From Chitinophagales bacterium (lineage in GTDB: Bacteria; Bacteroidota; Bacteroidia; Chitinophagales; UBA10324): a DNA stretch of 64,000 nucleotides. This document shows, piece after piece, positions 53,535 through 63,694 of the stretch. The translations under genes were made by a program, and so were the position numbers. The notes under the pieces were generated by a model. That model saw nothing but the letters and a program-made list of their open reading frames with translations, did no database searches and was not told the DNA's origin. Location of the stretch: positions 31,142 to 95,141 of the forward strand of contig JANWWJ010000002.1 in the NCBI GenBank assembly GCA_025056305.1, written 5' to 3'. Position 1 is the first letter of the stretch; each line of letters begins with the position of its first letter.

Positions 53535-56237
53535 TTGCGTCTTAATTATCCTTTTTTCGTTTGGTGCTTTTTGGTGGGCATGGGTTTGCCGGCCGCTGCC
53601 ATCAACTATTACCTATCCGATACCGGCGACGATGCCGCTGGTGGCACTTCCCCCCTCACACCGTGGCGCAGCCTTGATAAACTCAATACCATCAGTCTTT
53701 CGCCGGGCGATAGTGTGTTTTTTGCGTGCGGCAGCACGTTCTTCGGACAATTTTTTCTTTTCCACAGCGGCACCGAAACCGCACCCATCTACTTCGGGCC
53801 TTACGGGTCGGGACCTTTACCCGTGATCAGTGGAACGGTGACCTTAACTTCTTGGCAGCCACATACCTCAGAAATTTTTAAAACCACATTAGAACCCTCA
53901 CCTGCTCAAGTATTCATTGGTGGAAATCGAGCACTTTGTGCGCGCTACCCTAATCAAGGCTTTTTGCGCATGTCTGCCACCTATGCCGACACGGCCTTTT
54001 CCTGTTCGGCCCTCACCCAGCCCGATGGGTATTGGAACGGTGCTGTTGCCCGCTTACGTTTAACCCAAACCCGGTGGTATGCCGCTGAAATTGCTCAATT
54101 CTCGGCTGCCCAAACAACCCTTGCCTTTCCAACCCCAGCCCCGCTGCTCTCTAATGCCGCATTTTACCTGGACAATCACTTTGCTGCGTTAGACACCTTC
54201 GGCGAATGGTTTTACGATTCAGTTACCCATCAACTTTTTCTTTATACGAACGGCACAGATCCTGCAGCGTGGTCCATAACTGCTTCGATAGCTCCTTACG
54301 GATTTCTTATCGGTTCAAACGTCCATCACATACACATAGATCGTCTGCACTTTTTGGCCCAAACTGAAGCAGCCGTGCTCATTTCTCCCTCAGCCCACGC
54401 GCTAAGCTTTACCGGCTGCTCCTTTACGTTCCAGTTAGCTTATGCCATTAAAGCCCTGGATACCCACCAACTCTTTGTAGCAGATGCCCGGTTTGAAGAT
54501 ATCGCAGGCATGGCCATCTCAATACAGTCCGCACGCAGATGCACCATCCAAAACTGTTCTTTTCGCCGCATAGGCCTGATTCCCGGTTGGGGTTTAAATG
54601 TCGACAATGCCCAATCGGCTGTGGAGTTTGCCGCTACCGATTCCTCATGGGTAGCCTTCAATCAAATGGACAGCATCGGCAGCATCGGCTTATATGCCGA
54701 TATGGAAAACTCCCGCGTACAGGCCAACTGGCTTCGGAATACCATGTTATGGACCAATCGATTAGGTGCTATTTACGTTTATGCTATAAATGAAAAAAAT
54801 AATTTATTTCAGCACAACATCATCGTTCACGCATATGGAGAAGCCACCTATGCCGCTTATGGCCTTCCCGAAGGCAGTGGTATTTTTTTCGATGGGCCCA
54901 CAACCCACTGCATCCTGTATGCCAATACAATAGCATACGCCACGCATGGCATTCGCCTGGCACGCGGAGCCACACTATGCACTCTGCGCCAAAATCTGAT
55001 TTACGGTTGCACGTCTAGTCAGTTGTTGATGGAAGAAGGCCCGACACCCCAGTCAACTTCCCATCATCTTGTCCATGCCAATGTCTTTTTCTCGATTGAC
55101 CCTCATGCCGACCCCGTTCGGCTGATCTCCCCGTTCAACGAATTCATGCCCGCACACATGGACAGCAACTACTATTTCAATCCTTATAGCTATGTGTCTC
55201 TGGTGCGCAACAGTCCTCCTCCCGGATCTGATTTTCCCCGTTATTACACGCTGCCGCTTTGGCAACAGACCACCGGCCTGGATGCCGCCTCCAAAGCAGC
55301 GTTCCTTTATCGTACCCCATACCAAATTACAAGCAGTTCAGGTGTTGAGCTTATCTCGAACGGTCACTTTACGGCCAATTTTGATGGATGGATCAATCTT
55401 AATCCTGATTTTTTGTGGATGCTGCTGGACAATTCTACACCTCTTGATTTTGGTTGTTTAAAACTGGCCTTTAAGCCAACCTCAATCGACACATTTGCCG
55501 CAGTCAAAAACAAACCTTTTCCCCTTGATTCAGGAAACTTTTACCTTTTGCAACTCAGCACATGGGCGCAACGGCACGGTACTGCTTTGCTTAAAATCAA
55601 ACAAGATGTTGATCCTTTTTATTTCGTCAGCCCGCCGTTGCCCCTTCCTATAGCTCCTGCACGAATGAACTGTATGTATGTTTTCCAAGCAGTCAGAGGC
55701 TTTGAAAAAACACGCTTATCCGTTGAGCTTTCTTCTTTGGATTCTCTGTTCTGGCTTGACAATGTATCACTTCAGGAGGTGTCCCTAACGAAACTAAAGC
55801 CCGAATCCAGTTTCCGCTTGTTCATCAACCACACCCAACACCCTCTTTCTTTTGATCTGGCTGATACTGTTTTCTACGACCTTGATCAGCAACCTGTGAC
55901 ACAGACGCTGACATTACCGCCCTTTTCTGCTCAGGTGCTCATCTTTGACAGTAGCCTCATTAATTCCCAAAACGATTTTTCTTCAAGTGTTTCTTGGCAA
56001 ATATGGCCCAACCCGGTTCCTAGCGGTAACCCCATTTGGTTGAGCCGCCCCGATAACAACCTTGACGCTGAAGTCAGTTTCGTGAATATCGTCGGCGCAG
56101 TAATATGGCGAGCGCACTGGCCTAAAGGCACTAATGCGGTACATCTCACACTGCCTTCAAATCTTTCCCCAGGATGCTTTTTGGTTCGAATTCAGGAAAA
56201 AAACAAGACAGCTACCCTTCGCCTCATCGTGCATTGA
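53535..56237 (+). CDS. Right-handed beta-helix protein with T9SS sorting domain
   Basis: 900-residue secreted protein. A TTG start at 53535 gives a signal peptide (LRLNYPFFVWCFLVGMGLPAAA); an ATG at 53580 would cut it short. The frame directly continues that of the exonuclease after its stop. The N-terminal 600 residues have right-handed beta-helix features with repeats such as DARFEDIAGMAISIQSARRCTIQNCSF and LYADMENSRVQANWLRN, as in pectate lyase- and alginate lyase-like folds. A jelly-roll-like section and a type A sorting domain (SWQIWPNPVPSGNPIWL to LVRIQEKNKTATLRLIVH) close the protein. The substrate is unknown; no catalytic residues are clear. Confidence 0.85.
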   Translation: MRLNYPFFVWCFLVGMGLPAAAINYYLSDTGDDAAGGTSPLTPWRSLDKLNTISLSPGDSVFFACGSTFFGQFFLFHSGTETAPIYFGPYGSGPLPVISGTVTLTSWQPHTSEIFKTTLEPSPAQVFIGGNRALCARYPNQGFLRMSATYADTAFSCSALTQPDGYWNGAVARLRLTQTRWYAAEIAQFSAAQTTLAFPTPAPLLSNAAFYLDNHFAALDTFGEWFYDSVTHQLFLYTNGTDPAAWSITASIAPYGFLIGSNVHHIHIDRLHFLAQTEAAVLISPSAHALSFTGCSFTFQLAYAIKALDTHQLFVADARFEDIAGMAISIQSARRCTIQNCSFRRIGLIPGWGLNVDNAQSAVEFAATDSSWVAFNQMDSIGSIGLYADMENSRVQANWLRNTMLWTNRLGAIYVYAINEKNNLFQHNIIVHAYGEATYAAYGLPEGSGIFFDGPTTHCILYANTIAYATHGIRLARGATLCTLRQNLIYGCTSSQLLMEEGPTPQSTSHHLVHANVFFSIDPHADPVRLISPFNEFMPAHMDSNYYFNPYSYVSLVRNSPPPGSDFPRYYTLPLWQQTTGLDAASKAAFLYRTPYQITSSSGVELISNGHFTANFDGWINLNPDFLWMLLDNSTPLDFGCLKLAFKPTSIDTFAAVKNKPFPLDSGNFYLLQLSTWAQRHGTALLKIKQDVDPFYFVSPPLPLPIAPARMNCMYVFQAVRGFEKTRLSVELSSLDSLFWLDNVSLQEVSLTKLKPESSFRLFINHTQHPLSFDLADTVFYDLDQQPVTQTLTLPPFSAQVLIFDSSLINSQNDFSSSVSWQIWPNPVPSGNPIWLSRPDNNLDAEVSFVNIVGAVIWRAHWPKGTNAVHLTLPSNLSPGCFLVRIQEKNKTATLRLIVH

Positions 56238-56238
56238 C

Positions 56239-56748
56239 TCAGCGCCGCTTTTTGAATTTGGCTTCAACCTTCTGGGCACGCTGCTCTACATCTTGACGCA
56301 ATTTCTCTTTGTAGTCGAGCATCTTTTTGCGCAGATGAGCATCGGACGTGGCCAGAATTTGCACCGCCAGAATGCCTGCATTGTGGGCTCCATTGATGGC
56401 TACCGTAGCTACAGGCACACCGGGGGGCATCTGTACGATGGAGTACAGAGCATCTAAACCCTGCATGCTTCGGCTTTGGACGGGGACCCCAATTACCGGC
56501 AGTGGCGTCAATGAGGCAACCATGCCCGGTAAGTGTGCTGCTCCGCCAGCTCCGGCAATAATCACCCGCAAGCCACGCTCGTGGGCCCGCTCCGCATATG
56601 CTATCATGCGCCGCGGGGTACGATGCGCACTCACCACCGTCAGCTCATAAGGAACACCAAAAGCCTCCAGTACAACCGCCGCTTCCTGCATCACTTCCAA
56701 ATCGCTGTCGGATCCCATGATGATTGCTACTATTGCTTTTTCATTCAT
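56239..56748 (-). CDS. purE: N5-carboxyaminoimidazole ribonucleotide mutase
   Basis: PurE converts N5-CAIR to CAIR in purine synthesis. 169 residues from the ATG at 56748 ([20 protein letters not shown]). The class I motifs [20 protein letters not shown] and [18 protein letters not shown] are present. The start overlaps the purK stop by eight bases, so the two are translationally coupled. Confidence 0.96.
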   Translation of the reverse strand: MNEKAIVAIIMGSDSDLEVMQEAAVVLEAFGVPYELTVVSAHRTPRRMIAYAERAHERGLRVIIAGAGGAAHLPGMVASLTPLPVIGVPVQSRSMQGLDALYSIVQMPPGVPVATVAINGAHNAGILAVQILATSDAHLRKKMLDYKEKLRQDVEQRAQKVEAKFKKRR

Positions 56749-57904
56749 GATTAGCTTTTTTAATAACACAATGCGGCTTAACGCGTTCCGCCTTTTCCAA
56801 GACTTCTTCCATCGTACTGCCCAAAATGGTCACGTGGCCTAATTTGCGCATCGGACGTGACTCCTTTTTACCGTACATATGCACATACACGCCTTCCATG
56901 TTCAACAGCTCTTCGTAACCGGCGAAATAGTACGGCCCTGAAAAATCAGCCGGTCCCAGCACATTCAACAGCACGGCCGGACAAAGTTGCCGAGTACTGC
57001 CTTGCGGTAACCCTAACAGAATACGCAACAACTGTTCGTACTGAGAAGTAAAGCAAGCCTCAATTGTGTGGTGACCACTGTTATGAGGCCTTGGCGCAAT
57101 TTCATTAACCAGCACCCTTCCCTGCTTGTCTAAAAAGAGTTCAACGGCGTAAAGTCCAGGAGATGCAAAAGCACGCACCGTATCGAGCGCCAGGGTAATG
57201 GCTTGTTGCTCCACTTGTGGCGCAATCTGCGCCGGACTCAATAACTGCATAACCAGATTTGCCTTCGGATCAAACTGCATCTCTACCACCGGAAAATGCG
57301 TCAGCTTTCCATCCCGACCGCATCCAACAATAACGGAGAGTTCTTTTTCACATTCTACAAACTCTTCGATGACGGCTGGCACATCGAAACCTGTTGCATC
57401 AGTCTTTGTTTCGGATAGGTTATCCTGAAGCAACACGCCCCTGCCATCATAGCCATGAAATCGTGTCTTGACGGCAAAACGGCTCCAGCCCTTTCGTCGG
57501 GCCACTTCCTCCCACTGATGCACCCCTTCCACCAAAGCAAAGTCGGCCGTATCAATCCCGTGTTGATGCAAAAACTGCTTTTGCAATGCCTTATCTTGAA
57601 TCACCTTCAACACACGCGCTGAAGGAATCAGTTCTACCTTACCTTCCGCTTCCAACCGAAGCAACGGCTTCAGATAGATATGCTCTATTTCATAGGTTAA
57701 GAGATCAGCTCTTCGCGCCAGCTCTACGAGCGTGTCTTCTTCAGCGATGCTGCCCACTACGTGCTCATGAGCAATCAATGCGGCCGGGCATTCACGATCG
57801 GCATCGGCAATGATGCATGTAACGTTATAGCGTAGGGCTTCTTCAATAAACATGCGGCCTAATTGGCCTCCCCCAATAATGCCCACGCGCGGTCCCCGCC
57901 TCAT
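56741..57904 (-). CDS. purK: N5-carboxyaminoimidazole ribonucleotide synthase
   Basis: PurK makes N5-CAIR from AIR, bicarbonate and ATP and hands it to PurE. The 387-residue protein is an ATP-grasp enzyme: [19 protein letters not shown] at the start, [17 protein letters not shown] in the middle, [28 protein letters not shown] near residue 270. The family fold and length are complete. It is the first gene of the purKE pair. Confidence 0.95.
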   Translation of the reverse strand: MRRGPRVGIIGGGQLGRMFIEEALRYNVTCIIADADRECPAALIAHEHVVGSIAEEDTLVELARRADLLTYEIEHIYLKPLLRLEAEGKVELIPSARVLKVIQDKALQKQFLHQHGIDTADFALVEGVHQWEEVARRKGWSRFAVKTRFHGYDGRGVLLQDNLSETKTDATGFDVPAVIEEFVECEKELSVIVGCGRDGKLTHFPVVEMQFDPKANLVMQLLSPAQIAPQVEQQAITLALDTVRAFASPGLYAVELFLDKQGRVLVNEIAPRPHNSGHHTIEACFTSQYEQLLRILLGLPQGSTRQLCPAVLLNVLGPADFSGPYYFAGYEELLNMEGVYVHMYGKKESRPMRKLGHVTILGSTMEEVLEKAERVKPHCVIKKANHE

Positions 57905-57962
57905 GAGTTCTGGTTGCCACGAAGATAGCCCCTAGAATCAGCCTGGCGGCCCGGCTTAAAAT

Positions 57963-58460
57963 TCAGGGCTGCATAATCTTGCACAACAAGGTCACTGCAT
58001 ATGCCGCTATACCTAAACCTGCACCGATAAAACCCAAACCTTCTTGGGTACTTGCCTTTACCGACACCTGTTGCGCGCCGATTTGCAAAATACTGGCTAT
58101 GCGCTCTTTCATGGCCTCGATGTATGGCGACAACTTGGGCTTTTCTGCAACAACCACACAATCCACGTTGACGATTTGATAACCGGCCTGTTTTACCTTA
58201 AGCGTCACTTCGTGCAACAAGTTTGCACTATCAACCCCTGCATAGCGGGCATCATGGTTAGGAAAATGCTGACCTATGTCACCAGCAGCTAAAGCTCCCA
58301 ATAAAGCATCACATATCGCATGAAGTACAACATCAGCGTCGGAATGGCCCTCCGGTCCTACATCGGAAGGAATTTCTACTCCCCCCAACACACACCTGCG
58401 CCCCACTTGCAGCCGGTGCACATCGTAGCCCATACCAATACGAAAGGGTTGCCCCATCAC
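57963..58460 (-). CDS. ispF: 2-C-methyl-D-erythritol 2,4-cyclodiphosphate synthase
   Basis: IspF acts in the non-mevalonate pathway of isoprenoid synthesis. The 165-residue product has the zinc and substrate motifs MGYDVHRL (Asp, His) and GHSDADVVLHAICDALLGALAAGDIGQHFP. KASTQEGLGFIGAGLGIAAYAV is the C-terminal signature. It sits 58 bases upstream of purK on the minus strand, and 69 bases downstream of porV. Confidence 0.95.
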   Translation of the reverse strand: MMGQPFRIGMGYDVHRLQVGRRCVLGGVEIPSDVGPEGHSDADVVLHAICDALLGALAAGDIGQHFPNHDARYAGVDSANLLHEVTLKVKQAGYQIVNVDCVVVAEKPKLSPYIEAMKERIASILQIGAQQVSVKASTQEGLGFIGAGLGIAAYAVTLLCKIMQP

Positions 58461-58529
58461 GTTGGCAAAGCCTTATTGGTCGATTTGATTGAACGGTTGC
58501 ATTAATTGCCCCGCGTGGAACTAAGGCCG

Positions 58530-59732
58530 CTACTCTTCCTCTTCAACCTCAGTTACCCGTTTGCCAAATGTGTCGAAATCAAAATAGAGCGTAAACCGCA
58601 GGGTATTATCTAATGGACTGTTTTGGCTTGAGGTCGGAACCAAGTACGAGAAATTCAAACCAAACACATTGTATTTGATTCCAAGCCCTGCAGTGATGAA
58701 TTTGCGCGCCCCTTTGGTGTCGTGCTCGTAAAAGTAGCCACCTCGCACACTGAAAATCTCTTTGTACCAATATTCCATACCCGCCGATATGGTAATCTCA
58801 TTCAATTCCTCTTGGACTCCTCCCTCCGCATCGCTGAACGAACCAAAAATTCCTTCAGCTATGCTCTTATTGCGATAGGTACCCAGCGAATCCGGTGTGG
58901 GTACCAATAGCTTATTGAAATCCAAGGCCAGCCCCAGCCTGTTGTAGGCATCGAAACGAAAACGCGTACCCGCACCCACCCCCAGGTTCGTGGGCAAAAA
59001 ATCTTTGTTCTCTGCCGACTCCGTGTAGGTAATCTTGTTGCCAATATTGGCAATGGTAGCTGCCAAAGAGTAGTCTCCGCGCGTGTTCCCCAATTTCATA
59101 GGATGGTTAAAGAAAAACGATATATCTGCTTTTACCGCCTGACCGGCTTTTATGGGCACGTTGTTTACACTGAAGCCTTGCGCTAAGTTGGAATACACAT
59201 AACCTAAATTCAACCCCGTTGAAAAATGTTCCGAGATCTTGCGGCCATAGCCAACATCTATACAGAATTCATGAGGGTTGAAATCTCCCAAGGTGTTTCC
59301 ACTGGCATCGGTGAAAGTGATACTGCCAAGGGAAAAATAGCGAAGGCCAAAACCAACCCCTTGAAGACCATCCAGCTTATACCCTACACCTAACGATGCC
59401 AAATAAATATCATTGACTAGCTCCCGCAACCATGGGGTATAGGTCACCGCTGCTGATACAGCCGGATCGTCAGGGTCAGCGGCGTCCTTAATTTGCAGAA
59501 AGGGCAACTTGGCAGTGTTCCAGAATATGGCATTGGCATCGGCGCTCATGGTTAAACCGGCATCACCCATAGAGCCAGCCCGTGCATCCGGTGCAATGCG
59601 CAAAAAAGGAACGGCCGTGTTAATCACATTTACCCGCCCGTCCAGCGAGTCGGCAATGCTTTGCGCTTTTGACGAGCTTCCAAAAGCCAGCACCAGAACG
59701 ATCAAAACAATTTGCATTCTTAATTTATCCAT
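58530..59732 (-). CDS. porV: PorV T9SS outer-membrane shuttle protein
   Basis: PorV is an outer-membrane beta-barrel that shuttles T9SS cargo and forms a complex with PorU. The 400-residue product has a signal (IVLIVLVLAFGSSSKAQ). The diagnostic start of the barrel is TAVPFLRIAPDARAGSMGDAGLTMSADANAIFWNTAKL; later NPHEFCIDVGYGRKIS is a typical strand. It ends with acidic residues (VTEVEEEE). porV lies 37 bases downstream of porU. Confidence 0.95.
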   Translation of the reverse strand: MDKLRMQIVLIVLVLAFGSSSKAQSIADSLDGRVNVINTAVPFLRIAPDARAGSMGDAGLTMSADANAIFWNTAKLPFLQIKDAADPDDPAVSAAVTYTPWLRELVNDIYLASLGVGYKLDGLQGVGFGLRYFSLGSITFTDASGNTLGDFNPHEFCIDVGYGRKISEHFSTGLNLGYVYSNLAQGFSVNNVPIKAGQAVKADISFFFNHPMKLGNTRGDYSLAATIANIGNKITYTESAENKDFLPTNLGVGAGTRFRFDAYNRLGLALDFNKLLVPTPDSLGTYRNKSIAEGIFGSFSDAEGGVQEELNEITISAGMEYWYKEIFSVRGGYFYEHDTKGARKFITAGLGIKYNVFGLNFSYLVPTSSQNSPLDNTLRFTLYFDFDTFGKRVTEVEEEE

Positions 59733-59769
59733 GACATTAGATGATTATCTAAAGGTAAAAATTTAATTT

Positions 59770-62700
59770 TTATTTCAGCAAAACCAGCTTTTCAAAAACG
59801 TGAGCACGTTTCCCCGTCGCCGTTTGCACCGAAAGGCGATACACGTAAACACCCCTGCCGATACGATCTCCAAACTCATCACGGCCATCCCATTTGATGC
59901 CCGAGACGCGATAGCCTCCACTGCTGGCGGGAACTACCGTCGTGCGCAAGGTCTTTACCAATCGACCCGATACGGTGTAAATCTGAATGAGCACTTCCAA
60001 CACCTGGCCGGGTTGGTTGTGCTCAAACATGAACTCCGTATGCGTGGTAAACGGATTAGGATAATTCAATACATGAGATAAAGCCAGATGTGCAGAGGAA
60101 GCAACCACGAATTCGGTAGTGCCTTCTGAAGAATTGTTATACACGTCCCAAGCTTTTACCCGCAGGTGATGCCAACCTTCCGTTAACCGATACAACGGAT
60201 ACCGCACTTCCCCACGGGTGTAGCTGTCTAAATCAGCCGAGTAATAATCATTCATCACAAACGTACCCTTTGAGTCAAAGTCCAGTTCGCCGGTGATGTC
60301 GTGACCAATGCCTGTACCGACTGTGTTGATGCCGCTGCTGTCCGAAATGCGTACCAAAATGATCGGATTTTCATCCGTAATGCCTCCGCGCACAAACTGC
60401 TCATCATTCATATAAACGCGAATCTGCGGGCCCATGACATCCGCCGGCGCCGAGTCATCAATGCCTCCAATAATGATATCGCCCCGATATCCTTGCGCAT
60501 CCAGGGTCCCTGAGGTCGCATAAAAACTGAACTTGCCCGGCCCAAATTGATACGAAATGTCTTTGGGTACAATAAACGAAAACGTAAAAGCCCCATCACG
60601 AATGCTGGCTTTGCCGTTATAGATGACATTTTTCTGTAAATAAAAACTTTTAACATAACTGCTCGCATCATTTTTCAGCGTCTGATATTTGACTGCCTTA
60701 TCAAAAACGGTTGCATAGAGAACGCCGTTGAATGAAGACATATGCTGACCTTCCAAATCCTCAACGACTCCTTTAACCGTTATTTTCTGCAAAGCTTTCA
60801 CCGTATCCGTGGCCACGTCAGTTTCTCCTGCACTTACTGAGCTTAAGGTAATCCGATAAGTCGGATAGGCCAGACGTAAAGCCGGATCGCCGATCAAGGT
60901 GAACTTGCGGTTGTTCGCTCCCTGCGCTGCAGTGGCATTCTTAGCTCTACGAAACACTTCTCCAAGCGGCAACATGAAGCCGTCTTCTCCAGGCCTTAGC
61001 ACTTCATACATGAAAGCTTCATTCATCTCGGCGTTGGCAGATGAATATACAAGCCGGCAGGTGGTCACCAATGCAATAGCCCCACCATCTTCCTTGATTG
61101 CCAACAGCTCACCGGCCGATACGATACTTGGATCGTCATAACGAGTGAACTCGCATGTAGCCGTAATAAATAACGGCAATCGATCTAAATTTTTCAGCGA
61201 CTGAATGTCGGACATGGTCAACACCCGCTCATGCGCCCAGCCGGCTTCCCCTCCATGCCCAATGTAGTTGATCATCAACGTGCCGCTGTTCAGTCGGTTG
61301 AGGATGGCTGCCTGCGCTTCGGTGTAGCGGTGTCCTCCAGGTACCGCCACCTGCTTATAAGCATCTAAATAAATCTTATCAATGTTGTAAGCGGGATGCG
61401 CCGCTGCTACCTGCCCCGCCAAATTTTCTGCATCATTAATGTGTACGTTGCTGTCCTCATCATCGGCTACGAAGCAGATCCAGTTCCGCCAGTTTCCCAT
61501 CGATGCTTCTGATCCGTAATACTTCATCTTTTCTAATACCGCCAAAGCTTCCTCTTTGCTCTTGGCTGGAATACGCCCGATGGCTATGTCCAGATAGGCA
61601 TAAGAATCCAACAGATTACCGCCCTCCGAATCGTCTAAGAAACCATAAAAATCATCGCTCACAAACGAGGTAACCGGACTCACCGAGTTCAGATTTTGAA
61701 AGGTGGGCACCCAGCTTTTCTTTACCGGATCTATGCCTTTGTTGTCGTACGACCCATCTCCCAACAACAACAGATAACGGGGCATCTTACTTTCATCGTT
61801 TTGGGCACGCTTGTAAAACATTCGGACAAAATCCCGGATTGCCCCAATGTCGGCATGCCCTGATGAAAACTCATTGTAAATCTGACTGAGTGTTGCTACA
61901 ATCGTTGTCAGGCCATTTACTTCCTGGTGGTATGCAGCGAATGCCTGCGCTGCCTCCAAAAAAGCATCCGGCGTCACTATAATCATCGGTGCCGGTCCCA
62001 ATCCATGTAAGTCCTGATTAGCAACCCGACCGAGGTATGCCGGCGCTTCGCCTTCCGCAGGGGAAAAAACAAAAAACTCCTTTAGCGTGTCGGTAGCTAC
62101 GGTAAAGCGCAACACATCGCCGTTCAACAAAGCCTCCTGACGCACCGGCACCAACGGGTTGGTAATGTCCCATATCACCAAACCAGCCACAGCATTGCTG
62201 AGCTCAAATTGCGACCAGGTGCCTGTACCCCGTGCCAACAGGTTTCGGAACGTCATCGCTTGGCCAGTCCAGCGCAAATAGCGTTGTGCATTTACCTCAA
62301 GATAGTTTAACCATCCTTTCGTGTCTGCTGCATTTTTATTCAGGCGAACCTTCAGGTCCACTTGATCTGACACAGCAGAGAACTCCCCGAAGGCCGCAAC
62401 GTCAGAGCCAAATGGACAGGTATATTCGGAACACACCTTGGGAATTTCGGCGGATGCCACCAGCTTATTGTCATGCAACACCTGCACGGTGTTGTTCGCA
62501 TAGATACTTCTCCCCATAAAACTTAACTGCACTTTAACAGGTGAGCCGCTTACAATGTTGGGGAAAACAAAGGAAAACGTTTGTTCAGGCTCGAATTCAA
62601 AAGCTTCCCCATAAAACGTGCGGCCACTGGCAATGAAATTTTCCAGGTCCTTTTCATGCACTCGGTAATCGTGAAACGTGGCATATGTCGCCGTGGGCGT

Positions 62701-63615
62701 AGCCGATGCTGATGGTCGCCAGCTCACCCGCTTCCCTTGTCCGGGTTGCACGGTTAGGAAATAACAGATGGTGTCGGTATATGCATGGCGCACATGAACA
62801 AAACGCTGATTTAAGGTATCAGCTCTCCAACGTTCCGGACCTTGTCCATAAAACAACAGATAATCGCCTTCATCAAAGCGTCCGTCCTCTTCGCCTGCCA
62901 CATATATAGCATTTTCATATAGATCATCATGTCGAAAGCCGGCATTTGCCTCAGGAATCATGCTGCCCCCGTTCCCATAGATGCGTAAATTTCTCGGATC
63001 AAGCGTGTTTACGTCAATACCCATTTGCTGAAGCATTTGGCGGTCGATCCGGTAAAGGCCGTCCCGCATCACGCCGAGTTTGTACCAGCTTCCGCTGCTG
63101 AGGACCGAATGGGCTGCGTACTGATCGCGCACCTGCGCCACTCCTGCTGTCGGCCGCACGGTGGTCTCCAACCGAAAAGTTATCAACCGCTCGACAATGC
63201 CACTGGTCGGATGCCGCCGAAAGGGCAGCACGGTAATACCAACCACAGGCTTTCCCCGCTCATAACCTTTACCAAAAATCACCCGGGCCTCTGCAGCTAA
63301 ATCTTTAAAAAAGTCTGATCGACCCTTGACTGCCTCATAAGCTGCATCCACGATCCGCACGACGACGTCTCCATCCTGCTGCAACGATACCCTGGTATTG
63401 TAAACAGGCAAATAACCAAACCGTTCTTCATCGTATGAACATCCTTGGAAATGATATACCGGACGTAATCGAAAATCGGAAAACGAAACTTTTTTCAAAC
63501 TATCAGACCAAAGCAACTTTACGGACGTTGTGATTACGGGCTGCGCCTCAGCTATCATCGATATCAACGGCAATAACAGCAAGCCTCCCGCCCGGCATAA
63601 CAACAAACGGATCAT
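59770..63615 (-). CDS. porU: PorU T9SS C-terminal signal peptidase (C25 family)
   Basis: PorU is the surface cysteine peptidase of the gingipain (C25) family that removes the sorting domain from T9SS cargo and attaches the product to A-LPS (sortase-like activity). The 1281-residue protein starts at the ATG at 63615 with a signal (IRLLLCRAGGLLLLPLISMIAEAQ). The catalytic His is in INYIGHGGEAGW (about H787) and the catalytic Cys in LFITATCEFTRYDD (about C821). An N-terminal propeptide-like half precedes this. The C-terminus is a FlgD-like sorting domain (VLNYPNPFTTHTEFMFE to WDGRDEFGDRIGRGVYVYRL), as known for PorU. It is followed by porV. Confidence 0.95.
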   Translation of the reverse strand: MIRLLLCRAGGLLLLPLISMIAEAQPVITTSVKLLWSDSLKKVSFSDFRLRPVYHFQGCSYDEERFGYLPVYNTRVSLQQDGDVVVRIVDAAYEAVKGRSDFFKDLAAEARVIFGKGYERGKPVVGITVLPFRRHPTSGIVERLITFRLETTVRPTAGVAQVRDQYAAHSVLSSGSWYKLGVMRDGLYRIDRQMLQQMGIDVNTLDPRNLRIYGNGGSMIPEANAGFRHDDLYENAIYVAGEEDGRFDEGDYLLFYGQGPERWRADTLNQRFVHVRHAYTDTICYFLTVQPGQGKRVSWRPSASATPTATYATFHDYRVHEKDLENFIASGRTFYGEAFEFEPEQTFSFVFPNIVSGSPVKVQLSFMGRSIYANNTVQVLHDNKLVASAEIPKVCSEYTCPFGSDVAAFGEFSAVSDQVDLKVRLNKNAADTKGWLNYLEVNAQRYLRWTGQAMTFRNLLARGTGTWSQFELSNAVAGLVIWDITNPLVPVRQEALLNGDVLRFTVATDTLKEFFVFSPAEGEAPAYLGRVANQDLHGLGPAPMIIVTPDAFLEAAQAFAAYHQEVNGLTTIVATLSQIYNEFSSGHADIGAIRDFVRMFYKRAQNDESKMPRYLLLLGDGSYDNKGIDPVKKSWVPTFQNLNSVSPVTSFVSDDFYGFLDDSEGGNLLDSYAYLDIAIGRIPAKSKEEALAVLEKMKYYGSEASMGNWRNWICFVADDEDSNVHINDAENLAGQVAAAHPAYNIDKIYLDAYKQVAVPGGHRYTEAQAAILNRLNSGTLMINYIGHGGEAGWAHERVLTMSDIQSLKNLDRLPLFITATCEFTRYDDPSIVSAGELLAIKEDGGAIALVTTCRLVYSSANAEMNEAFMYEVLRPGEDGFMLPLGEVFRRAKNATAAQGANNRKFTLIGDPALRLAYPTYRITLSSVSAGETDVATDTVKALQKITVKGVVEDLEGQHMSSFNGVLYATVFDKAVKYQTLKNDASSYVKSFYLQKNVIYNGKASIRDGAFTFSFIVPKDISYQFGPGKFSFYATSGTLDAQGYRGDIIIGGIDDSAPADVMGPQIRVYMNDEQFVRGGITDENPIILVRISDSSGINTVGTGIGHDITGELDFDSKGTFVMNDYYSADLDSYTRGEVRYPLYRLTEGWHHLRVKAWDVYNNSSEGTTEFVVASSAHLALSHVLNYPNPFTTHTEFMFEHNQPGQVLEVLIQIYTVSGRLVKTLRTTVVPASSGGYRVSGIKWDGRDEFGDRIGRGVYVYRLSVQTATGKRAHVFEKLVLLK

Positions 63616-63694
63616 GGGTTCAGAAGTGAACGAGTCAAATTTCAGAATATTGCACTGGGTGTACCAAAAAAGAACAGCCTCTGATCTCCTCAAA

